Positions 1 through 10,500 of a stretch of 64,000 nt of DNA are shown here, in pieces (the stretch's first letter is position 1; each line of letters starts with the position of its first letter). This DNA is from Watersipora subatra. Its lineage: Eukaryota; Bryozoa; Gymnolaemata; Cheilostomatida; Watersiporidae. The position numbers were made by a program, and so were the translations under genes. The notes beneath the pieces were generated by a model that searched no databases, was not told the DNA's origin, and saw only the letters and a list, made by a program, of their open reading frames with translations. The stretch lies in NCBI RefSeq assembly GCF_963576615.1, contig NC_088714.1:48279272-48343271 (forward strand). The letters run 5' to 3'.

Positions 1-146
1 GGGTACTAACTGCTAAAACGTGGTCAGAATCTCAATCCAGTTCGTGTCTGTGGTTTACTAGTCTATTGCGCGTGCTTCTACTGCGGCTGTCTTTGGCGGT
101 CTTATGAGATCGCAATTATGAGGATTAAAATGTCACGTGCACTCAA
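1..146. other. Flanking sequence left of the piggyBac element
   Basis: I see no gene, repeat or RNA here. It ends at a TTAA tetranucleotide (147-150) that is the proposed left insertion site of the piggyBac element. Confidence 0.4.
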
Positions 147-166
147 TTAAAACCCACAGAGCCCCC

Positions 167-184
167 TGTGACGCATACGTAACA
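167..184. repeat. Left subterminal palindrome of the piggyBac element
   Basis: The sequence TGTGACGCATACGTAACA is an imperfect inverted repeat. Its partner near the right end, read on the other strand, is TGTGACGAATATGTCACA. The pair matches at 15 of 18 positions in opposite orientation, as expected for transposase-binding subterminal repeats. The binding role is inferred. Confidence 0.5.
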
Positions 185-751
185 TAACATTTGAGCAGCT
201 GTGGTGCCTTGTAAAATTATCATTTTCTTATTCAATTTATCTAGAGTACATAAACTGTCATATATTTTACATACATAGACAATTTTTCCCTAGTATACTG
301 GGTTGTGCATTTATAGCCCATCCTGAAAAAGAGCAGGTGCCACATTGCCAGCCACTGGCACGAACTGGCTAGAATCTTCAAATAATCTCAAGTCCAAAGT
401 GCATTTCCACTGCCAAAATCATCCTTAATATTGTTTAACAGGATCTGTACTTTACTAAAAATAATTATGTAATAAATCCTTTGATGTCTTGGTCCTTTTC
501 ATAAGCAGAAATAATTCATGTTACACCGGTGTAACAGTGGGCCTTTGTTCTCATTTCCTGCACTTCCTAGCTAATAGTTGAATTATGGCTGACAAACATG
601 CATGGTAAAACTAATCTGCATTGGCTAATATATGGTTCCCATTATATAGTTCTTTCTGTGTTTAAACTGAGGGTCGACACCGATACAAATGGATTATCAA
701 GTAAGGTAAAGGTGAATATTCTTTGCACCAACTGAGTTGTTTTGACGATGA

Positions 752-759
752 TATATAAG
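752..759 (+). promoter_or_regulatory. Candidate TATA box of the piggyBac transposase
   Basis: TATATAAG lies 107 bases upstream of the transposase ATG at 866. That leaves room for a short untranslated leader starting near 780. It is a sequence match only. Confidence 0.35.
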
Positions 760-865
760 TTATGAACTTGAGACGAGCATAGTCACATTCTGTAGTTGAG
801 CATTGTGAGTTCTGTGAAATAGTAGTTCAGTGTAATTAAGTTTGTGAATTTTGGTGGTAACCAAC

Positions 866-2741
866 ATGGCTTCTCGATCTCGCGTGAAAGTAGAGGATAT
901 ACTAGAAATTATTGACGGCGATGACAGTGAAATTGAAGATGATGAGGAGAGTGATTCAGATGAAGATTGACATCCAGACTTGCAGGTATTTAGTTGTGAA
1001 TGCTTTATACGTAGGCGTAAGCGCAGCTGGTCTCGATATAATTGTTGCTTTAAGGTGCTAAACTTGTCCTTCGACAACAAAATTAACATCTATAACATTG
1101 TTTCTTGATCTACTGTAGACTATTGGTGGTAATGATTGCGAGCCAAGTGATGAAAGTGATGAAGAACCTTTATGTAACACAGTGCAGGCAACTGCACATA
1201 CAGCCGGCAATGTACCAAAAAGAGTCCAGCCCTCATACCGCTGGAGGAAAAAGCTCTTTCAACCACCAAATTTGGCATTCACCAGTGCCAAAATGGAGGC
1301 TCCAGCTAACCAGAATATAAAAACACCATATCAGTACTTCCAACAATTTGTGACTGCAGATATGATTGATGGCATGGTTCCCAATACCAACCTCTACAGC
1401 ACACAAAAAACGGGAAAAAGCATCAACACCACAAAGAAAGAAGTAGAGCAGATGATGGGAATGTTTTTTCATATGGGCCTTGTACGAATGAGCAGCGTGA
1501 GACAATACTGGGAACAAGGTACCAACTATGTACCAGTAAGTAGTGTAATGCCACGGAATAGGTTCTAACAGCTTACTACCCAACTGCACTTTGTCAACAA
1601 TAGCAGCATATTAGATGAACAGAAGAAAGACAAGCTTTGGAAAATTCGACCATGGTTAGACAGTCTGAGGGATCAGTGCCTAAAAGTAACAGCAGAAGAG
1701 CGCAACTCAATTGATGAAATGATGGTACAGTATCGAGGAACAACCAGCCCAATCAGGCAGTATATAAAAAGCAAACCACATCCATGGGGATTCAAGGTAT
1801 GGGGTAGAGCTGGTACCAGCGGAATGCTCTTTGACCTTGACATTTATCAAGGTGGCGATGGCACCCGAAGCCACCTTGGCCAAGGTGGAGATGTAGTGAT
1901 GAAGCTTGTCTCTACACTAGCAAAGAATTCAAATTATAAGATCTATGCAGACAATTTATTCACCAGCGTTCCACTCCTGGAGAAACTTTTAGGGTGGGGA
2001 TTACAGTACACTGGCACTGTCAGACAGAATCGGCTTTCAAACTGTAACATCAAAGGTGAAAAAGAGCTCAAGAAGGAAGGCAGAGGGTCATTTGACTTTC
2101 GGGTCGAAGACACTCACAACATTTCGGCTGTTAGATGGTTTGACAACCGAGCAGTGACATTGCTCTCGACCCATACCTGTGTAGAGCCACTGCGCATGGC
2201 TAGAAGATGAGACAAGAAGGCAAAGAAAAGGATTGATGTTTCCATGCCTGCAATTGTGGCAGATTACAACAACCACATGGGTGGTATTGACATACTCGAC
2301 TCCTTTCTGGCAAAGTACCGATTTAGAATACGGTCTAGAAGATGGTATATCTACCTCTTTTGGCATTTTCTCTCCGTGGCTCTGGTCAATAGTTGGCTAA
2401 TGTACAAGCGAGAATGCCGCTTGTTGCAGCTTCCAGACAAACAAATGCTCCCGCAGCGCAAGTTTCAGGCTATAGTAGCTGAGTGCCCGGTATCAGTTGA
2501 CAGCGACAAGAAGCGTGGCCGACACACATCTTCTAACCCGCTGATAACCAAGCAAAAGGTTGTGAACATTCCATGTGCTGATGTGAGAAAATATCAAGTG
2601 GCCCATTGGCCAGCAAAGAGTGAAAAGAGAGGAAGGTGTAAGCTGTGTGAAATAAATAACACTAACACAATGTGCAGTAAATGTGGTGTGCGGTTGTGCT
2701 TTGTGGACGGACGTAATTGTTTCGTGGACTTCCATGCGTAA
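866..2741 (+). pseudogene. piggyBac transposase pseudogene (PGBD4-like), three nonsense codons
   Basis: The transposase would cut and paste the element at TTAA sites in the nucleus. I read exon 1 as 866-985 and exon 2 as 1119-2741, with a GT-AG intron at 986-1118. Together they give a 580-residue frame, normal for the family. The N-terminus is acidic. The DDE/D core is complete in outline: the aspartates of SIDEMM (codon 1713-1715), YADNLFTS (1950-1952) and GGIDILD (2289-2291). The C-terminus has the usual cysteine-rich zinc-binding region (KLCEI, CSKCG, then C and H to the end). In-frame stops at 968-970 (TGA), 1566-1568 (TAA) and 2208-2210 (TGA) break the frame, with no frameshift between them. 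Each stop is one C-to-T or G-to-A change from a likely codon (Trp, Gln, Arg). The family call is firm; the small intron is likely. Confidence 0.85.
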
Positions 2742-2856
2742 GAGTTGTCATGTACATGCTTCAAAAAGGTCCTGCTCAACTGTCACAGTTCACAATCTTA
2801 TTGTCCTATCATTTATGTCATTTCAGTGATACTGGCACATGCAATTTTATAATTAT

Positions 2857-2862
2857 AATAAA
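2857..2862 (+). terminator. Polyadenylation signal of the piggyBac transposase
   Basis: An AATAAA hexamer lies 116 bases after the transposase stop codon, inside the element. This is the usual place for the poly(A) signal of an autonomous piggyBac copy. Confidence 0.5.
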
Positions 2863-2932
2863 ACATTCAATTTTCAATTCTTGCTCTTAATTTACACTTT
2901 GAATTATAATTTGCTCTTAATGTAATGCCCAA

Positions 2933-2950
2933 TGTGACATATTCGTCACA
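2933..2950. repeat. Right subterminal palindrome of the piggyBac element
   Basis: TGTGAC and GTCACA form a perfect 6-bp inverted repeat around a 6-bp spacer. In reverse complement it matches the left copy at 15 of 18 positions. It sits about 130 bp inside the proposed right TTAA, whereas the left copy is only about 17 bp inside its TTAA. The two arms are therefore asymmetric. Confidence 0.5.
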
Positions 2951-3085
2951 AAGCAAAAAACATTAAAAAAAGTCATGATTATTTTTTCTCTTTTTACCCT
3001 TGCAAAAAGGAAGCTGAAACAAACTAGAATACAAAAGAAAACTTTTTTTATCATGGCTTCAACCACCTGAGTTCTGCGGGGTTAA

Positions 3086-4010
3086 TACCATTACAAACCG
3101 TACTAAAAATATAATACATGTATGAGATTACACAAAGGACTACACGCTAACGACTTACAATTCAGATGAATTTCCGAAGTCATTTTTTCTTTTCGACGAT
3201 TTGATTAATTTTTCTTATACGAAATCAGGCTCGCGAATTAGTAAGCCAAAGCGAGTCGTGAGCAAAAAGCAAGGGAGGTCATGAGAAAGAATTCTTACGC
3301 TTCGTTTGAGCCTATTCTAGGGCTATAATCTAGAGGGCAATGCCGATTGCTTAGTTCAGCCTTAGATTGTCAACGATTGAGATGCTTTATGATTACGTGT
3401 CCGTAACCGTACATGGCCGTGAAAAACAGTAGGAATTGAGGCATAAGCGTGTGAACGTCTCTACGTCTGGATGATGCATCCAAGGAGACGCACAGATCAT
3501 TAATATATGTTTTTTTTTATTTATTCGCACGTTGACACGCCAAAACTAAACCATAAACTGTTAATTATGTAAAGCATAGATGAAAACTAGTTGCAGGACC
3601 GTCAAGTTAAATATCATTAGGCATCATTTTTTATAATTACTGAATACCTATACCGACAATACAGTAACAAAACGTTAGATTTGCTAAAAGAGTTAATCAC
3701 ATAAATTGTTTAAAATTTCGTCAAGTAGCTATAACTTTCATTTACAATTTCCGCCATTCACTATTACAATTAATAAAATGGTACTTGCGCCGCCTAAAGT
3801 TGTACAGGGCTCTCAGTTTAATGGTGATCACTACTAGGTTATATAGGGATCAGCGTGAAAGATTTAGAGTTTGCTATGCTCTGCTCTTTGCCAACGTGTT
3901 AAAACAAACATTTCCAATATCTATTTTGTTTTTATCGTCTAAATGTCTAGGTTATGTAGTATAAATACTTTTGTTTCTCTAGTATAAGAAAATAGATCTA
4001 CAGACGACAT
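3086..4010. other. Intergenic region upstream of the TRIM gene
   Basis: I see no convincing exon. There is one small imperfect hairpin near 3450-3495 (arms CGTCTC and GAGACG, inner GGATG and CATCC). A TATAAATA near 3960 could be a promoter for the downstream gene, but the supporting evidence is too weak to call it. Confidence 0.4.
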
Positions 4011-4063
4011 ACAAAATATCTATAGTTAGAATCTTATGTAAGATTTAACTATAGATATTTTGT
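4011..4063. repeat. Inverted repeat, about 25-bp arms (hairpin 1)
   Basis: The left arm 4011-4036 and the right arm 4039-4063 are reverse complements apart from one bulged base, with a 2-base loop. The outer 18 bases of each arm (ACAAAATATCTATAGTTA and its complement) pair perfectly. It lies 318 bases before the TRIM start codon. It could be a tiny miniature transposon remnant, or a transcribed hairpin if the gene's leader begins upstream. Confidence 0.75.
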
Positions 4064-4095
4064 AATTATTTTTAATGTACATTAAAAATAATTAC
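4062..4095. repeat. Perfect 34-bp palindrome (hairpin 2)
   Basis: The whole of 4062-4095 reads the same on both strands, centred on GTAC at 4077-4080, with no loop. It overlaps the end of the preceding hairpin by two bases, so the two form a cruciform-prone pair. Perfect palindromes of this length are unlikely by chance even in AT-rich DNA. The function is unknown. Confidence 0.8.
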
Positions 4096-4380
4096 TAGTT
4101 TATTACCGCAAATAAGTACTCCAGAGATTTGTGTAAATGCAAACAAATGATTCGAGTTTGAGTCAAATATAATTTTATAGAAGTTCATGTTACCAAGATA
4201 GATTTGTGACACTTGGTTGTTGACAAGATCCGTGATCTTCTTTTTAAAACTAACTTTGAGTTTTTTACTTTTAGCAGTTTAAAAGCAGTGCAGCAAAAGA
4301 AGCACTCACTGCCTATTGGTTTTATTCCAAACATAACTTCACCTAGCAAGCACAATTATTAGCTGCAAACTACTCACAAG

Positions 4381-4544
4381 ATGGGGGATCCACAGTTGAA
4401 TGAAAGCTACAGATGTGGTTATTGCTTTGAGCAGTTCAACTGTATGACTGACCCTAGAGAACTCCCGTGTCACCATGTCTTCTGTAAAACATGTTTAGAA
4501 GATGACTATTCTGAACATAACAATGTTAGATGCAGATCGTGTCT
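4381..4544 (+). CDS. TRIM gene exon 1: RING finger
   Basis: It encodes residues 1-54 and part of 55. All eight zinc ligands of a C3HC4 RING are present: C12, C15, C30, H32, C35, C38, C51 and C54. The spacing is canonical (C-x2-C-x14-C-x-H-x2-C-x2-C-x12-C-x2-C). The start is the ATG at 4381, nine codons before the first partly conserved position and preceded by no longer in-frame extension that looks coding. The exon ends at a GTAAGT donor (4545) in phase 2. Reading through the donor would give a stop one codon later, which supports splicing here. This is the E2-binding domain that defines the protein as a ubiquitin ligase. Confidence 0.85.
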
Positions 4545-7500
4545 GTAAGTAGAAATATTCTGGTAAAATGTACACTGTAGTGCCGTCCAATGTCATTAGC
4601 TCTGGCTGCGTGCTGAGCTGAAGCTAGTCTATCATATACTCGGCATAATATTGTAGAGCTATCTGTACTTGTGACATATCTTCTAATGAGCTTTTATTAT
4701 CAAAAGAAATATTAAATCTATGACAACGAATCATCTATTAGCAATTTACCATATTTGAATAATTTTTTCATGACAACAAACTTACAATCTTCATAACATT
4801 TCATGACAACGATCCTGCTTTGCAAACTCAATGCTGACGTGCCAGTATTATTGTTAGTAGAGTTGCTGTAATTACCAACAGGCTTCTTGTCTATCTGGCT
4901 TCACCAACTGGATAAATGTCTGTATAGGGTATGGTTGTGTCTAAAACAAACAAATTATTTGGCACGTTGTGATAGACAAAATTTTTCCATCTGCCAAATA
5001 AATTACCAAATAATATGCAAGCTGTTTAGAACTTATAAAACACAGAAAAGTTTCATATAAATACAGTTGTTTTTCCATGATTGCAATGCAATGTGTACTG
5101 TGTATTTTACGCAAACACATCTTCATGTTTTAAGCAGAAGTCTTCTTCCTTAATATAGTCTAATACAGAAAAATGCTCTGAACTCTTAAGTGTGAGGCCA
5201 TCACCTACTCTCATGCAGTTCTTATCTTAAATTAACAGTATCTGTAAGTTTATTATATGCAAATACAGCTGCAAAGGAAGGATTTTGAAGGCCCAAATAT
5301 TATTATAGAACTGAGTATGAGATGGAGACATTTGATGAGCTGCCCAAAGCGAACCTTAATAATGAAGATAACATAACTCCAACATCACTCACTTGTGACT
5401 GTGACAATTGTGGTGGACAAGTAGCTGTCAGTTACTGTATTGATTGTGCAGTGATGATGTGTGACACTCACCAACAGGTATTATTCCAAATATTGAATGA
5501 AGTAAATTGGAAAGTAATGTTTGTTGAATACCTATGCAATTTGTTGTTACTACAATTTTTATCAAGTTTTTCTTTTTCTCCTCCCCAATTTTTATATTTT
5601 CACTACAGAAATGCAAAAATGCTGAACCTAACCTTGCTTAATTTATAAATTTAATGAGCTGTTAACATGCATTTCAACTGTTAACACGGATGAACTAATG
5701 AAATATTTGAGTCTGTGAGCTGTAATCAGTAAACCAACTACATGTATTTTTCCTTTGCTACCTTTAGATATTGTTTTGGAAATAACTGTGCTCCTTTATA
5801 TTAGCCAAAATAGTTTTCAAGAAAGGCATTGAATTCTGGAACCTGAATGAATTATCAAGCTGCATCTAATCTTTGATACTTCATTGAGCAATTTTGATTA
5901 ACACCAATTTAATCTGCAAATACTTCAATCTATTGCAAGTGTAATCAACTAAGGCCATATATGTAGTTTTCATGTCATCCATGGCAGATGTATCATTGGT
6001 TTAAGCTATTGTAATTATTAAACATCTGAGATGCGATTTTTTTTGATCAAATGTCTTGTTTGACACATGAGGAAAAATCTATGTTACCAGAACCGCTTAA
6101 TGCTTATCCAACTTGTTAGTTCACAGATAAAAAATAAAGGATATATCTAAATCAATGAAATGAAGTTGTTAATTTTTTATAAAACAGATTAATTTTAAGA
6201 TTAAAGGTAGACTTGCAACAAAATTCACATTACAGTTGTTTGGTATCCAAAAATTCACTGTCTTACTCTGCTGTGTTGTAGGTGCAAAATATGTGGAAAT
6301 GTGATTACAAGCTCTTATAAGCTAAAAAATGAACAGTTAATTGCCGCCATCACAAGACCACCGTAGTTTAGAATCTCTTTCCAAAATGGCTCAAATGGGA
6401 CGTAGTTGTACAAGATGGCTTCTGTTTACACTTTCATGCAACCTCATTTGTCGATTTATTTTCACAAATATACTTCACGCATTCAATAAAACCATGTCTA
6501 TTGTTCTTACGCGTCTATTTTATTGTCATTGTAATGCTGTCACTTTCAGCACTGATATCCTATAACCTACCATAAAATCTTGTTTAATTTTTCAACCTTA
6601 GCTCGAAGGAGTACATATCATCGTCTGATAAACATGACGAGCCTGTTGGTGACCTGTGATAATTAAAAATGCTGTAGAAATTTTTCGTGAAGTATGGGTC
6701 ACATGATGAGTTTACGACTAGACGATTACACCAAGCCGAAACAAAACTGTAAAGTAACGAGCATCTATATTTGATACGGGGTCTTCGGTCAAACCCGAAG
6801 TGTTTGTCATAAACTAGTGCTACGAGCAGTTTTTTATTGAAACTTTTATTGGCCTTTCAATTGACGTGATAATATCACGTGACAAAACAATAACGAAATG
6901 TAATGACAACATCAGGAGATAAACTGATTCTAATCTACGGCGGTTTTGTGATGGCGGCGATTAACTGTTCATTTTGGCGCTTTTAAGAGCTTGTAATCAT
7001 ATTCCCACATATTTTGCACCTACAGCACAACAGAGTAAGACATGGTGAATCTTTTGATACCAAATAACTGTAATGTGAATTTTGCTGCAAGTCAACCTTT
7101 AAAGATAGAGTATGATATTTATATTATCTGAGAACTCTGTAGAAAGTCTTTTTCTCAATCATGTTGTAATGCTTAAGTGATGAGTTGAGCATTGCTAAAT
7201 GATATGTAGTGTAAATATGCATGAACAAGTATACATAATACAAATTGTTAAAACCATCACGACTGCCATCTTTGGCACAAGTTAACTGAACGTTATGAGA
7301 AATTCCCTTAAATTAGGAGCTAAATGTAAACATGGGTTCAACAAAAAGTCCTTATAATGCTATTCACAAGCCTATCTAGATATATTAATTGTCCTTTTTG
7401 CACATCTCTTTTTGTTTAATTATTATATTAATGCATTGTTGTTGATTAACTGGTCTGTCATAAGTTTACTTAGGTCAACTTATATGGTTTAATTATTATA

Positions 7501-10500
7501 TTAATGCATTGTTGTTGATTAACTGGTCTGTCATAGGTTTACTTAGGTCAACTTATATGGTTTAATTATTATATTAATGCATTGTTGTTAATTAACTGGT
7601 CTGTCATAGGTTTACTTAGGTCAACTTATATGGTTTAATTATTATATTAATGCATTGTTGTTGATTAACTGGTATGTCATAGGTTTACTTAGGTCAACTT
7701 ATATGGTTTAATTATTATATTAATGCATTGTTGTTGATTAACTGGTCTGTCATAGGTTTACTTAGGTCAACTTATATAGTTTAATTATTATATTAATGCA
7801 TTGTTGTTAATTAACTGGTCTGTCATAGGTTTACTTAGGTCAACTTATATAGTTTAATTATTATATTAATGCATTGTTGTTAATTAACTGGTCTGTCATA
7901 GGTTTACTTAGGTCAACTTATATGGTTTAATTATTATATTAATGCATTGTTGTTAATTAACTGGTCTGACATAGGTTTACTTAGGTCAACTTATATGGTT
8001 TAATTATTATATTAATGCATTGTTGTTAATTAACTGGTATGTCATAGGTTTACTTAGGTCAACTTATATAGTTTAATTATTATAATAATGCATTGTTGTT
8101 GATTAACTGGTCTGTCATAGGTTTACTTAGGGCAACTTATATAGTTTAATTATTATATTAATGCATTGTGGTTGATTAACTGGTCTGTCATAGGTTTACT
8201 TAGGTCAACTTATATAGTTTAATTATTATATTAATGCATTGTTGTTGATTAACTGGTCTGTCATAGGTTTACTTAGGTCAACTTATATAGTTTAATTATT
8301 ATATTAATGCATTGTTGTTGATTAACTGGTCTGTCATAGGTTTACTTAGGTCAACTTATATAGTTTAATTATTATATTAATGCATTGTTGTTAATTAGCT
8401 GGTATGTCATAGGTTTACTTAGGTCAACTTATATAGTTTAATTATTATATTAATGCATTCTTGTTAATTAACTGGTCTGTCATAGGTTTACTTAGGTCAA
8501 CTTATATGGTTTAATTATTATATTAATGCATTGTTGTTAATTAGCTGGTATGTCATAGGTTTACTTAGGTCAACTTATATAGTTTAATTATTATATTAAT
8601 GCATTCTTGTTAATTAACTGGTCTGTCATAGGTTTACTTAGGTCAACTTATATGGTTTAATTATTATATTAATGCATTGTTGTTAATTAACTGGTCTGTC
8701 ATAGGTTTACTTAGGTCAACTTATATGGTTTAATTATTATATTAATGCATTGTTGTTAATTAACTGGTCTGTCATAGGTTTACTTAGGTCAACTTATATG
8801 GTTTAATTATTATATTAATGCATTGTTGTTAATTAACTGGTCTGTCATAGGTTTACTTAGGTCAACTTATATAGTTTAATTATTATATTAATGCATTGTT
8901 GTTAATTAACTGGTCTGTCATAGGTTTACTTAGGTCAACTTATATGGTTTAATTATTATATTAATGCATTGTTGTTAATTAGCTGGTATGTCATAGGTTT
9001 ACTTAGGTCAACTTATATAGTTTAATTATTATATTAATGCATTCTTGTTAATTAACTGGTCTGTCATAGGTTTACTTAGGTCAACTTATATGGTTTAATT
9101 ATTATATTAATGCATTGTTGTTAATTAACTGGTATGTCATAGGTTTACTTAGGTCAACTTATATGGTTTAATTATTATATTAATGCATTGTTGTTAATTA
9201 GCTGGTATGTCATAGGTTTACTTAGGTCAACTTATATGGTTTAATTATTATATTAATGCATTCTTGTTAATTAACTGGTCTGTCATAGGTTTACTTAGGT
9301 CAACTTATATGGTTTAATTATTATATTAATGCATTGTTGTTAATTAACTGGTATGTCATAGGTTTACTTAGGTCAACTTATATGGTTTAATTATTATATT
9401 AATGCATTGTTGTTAATTAGCTGGTATGTCATAGGTTTACTTAGGTCAACTTATATAGTTTAATTATTATATTAATGCATTCTTGTTAATTAACTGGTCT
9501 GTCATAGGTTTACTTAGGTCAACTTATATGGTTTAATTATTATATTAATGCATTGTTGTTAATTAACTGGTATGTCATAGGTTTACTTAGGTCAACTTAT
9601 ATGGTTTAATTATTATATTAATGCATTGTTGTTAATTAGCTGGTATGTCATAGGTTTACTTAGGTCAACTTATATGGTTTAATTATTATATTAATGCATT
9701 GTTGTTAATTAGCTGGTATGTCATAGGTTTACTTAGGTCAACTTATATAGTTTAATTATTATATTAATGCATTCTTGTTAATTAACTGGTCTGTCATAGG
9801 TTTACTTAGGTCAACTTATATGGTTTAATTATTATATTAATGCATTGTTGTTAATTAACTGGTATGTCATAGATTTACTTAGGTCAACTTATATAGTTTA
9901 ATTATTATATTAATGCATTGTTGTTAATTAACTGGTCTGTCATAGGTTTACTTAGGTCAACTTATATAGTTTAATTATTATATTAATGCATTGTTGTTAA
10001 TTAGCTGGTATGTCATAGGTTTACTTAGGTCAACTTATATAGTTTAATTATTATATTAATGCATTCTTGTTAATTAACTGGTCTGTCATAGGTTTACTTA
10101 GGTCAAATTATATGGTTTAATTATTATATTAATGCATTGTTGTTAATTAACTGGTATGTCATAGGTTTACTTAGGTCAACTTATATAGTTTAATTATTAT
10201 ATTAATGCATTGTTGTTAATTAACTGGTCTGTCATAGGTTTACTTAGGTCAACTTATATGGTTTAATTATTATATGAATGCATTGTTGTTAATTAACTGG
10301 TCTGTCATAGGTTTACTTAGGTCAACTTATATGGTTTAATTATTATATTAATGCATTGTTGTTAATTAACTGGTCTGTCATAGGTTTACTTAGGTCAACT
10401 TATATAGTTTAGTTATTATATTAATGCATTGTTGTTAATTAACTGGTATGTCATAGGTTTACTTAGGTCAACTTATATAGTTTAATTATTATATTAATGC

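Larger units (their letters stand above)
147..3085 (+). mobile_element. piggyBac-family DNA transposon, inactivated
   Basis: This element of about 2.9 kb encodes a recognisable but broken piggyBac transposase. piggyBac elements insert at TTAA. A TTAA at 147-150 is followed by AACCCACAGAGC, and a TTAA at 3082-3085 is preceded by the complement of CCCCGCAGAAC. The two ends match at 8 of 11 positions once a two-base offset is allowed. Stronger support comes from the 18-bp subterminal palindromes at 167-184 and 2933-2950, which match at 15 of 18 positions in inverted orientation. The internal layout is normal: TATA box, transposase, AATAAA. The outer boundaries, especially the left one, are inferred. 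Confidence 0.6.

Noticed and set aside
1233-1589. Opposite-strand open frame across the transposase
   Set aside because: A shadow of the piggyBac coding frame with no recognisable protein features.
3450-3495. Small imperfect hairpin
   Set aside because: The arms are short and interrupted. It is too weak to separate from chance.
3957-3968. TATAAATA as the promoter of the TRIM gene
   Set aside because: It is a bare match in AT-rich DNA more than 400 bases before the start codon, without other promoter evidence.
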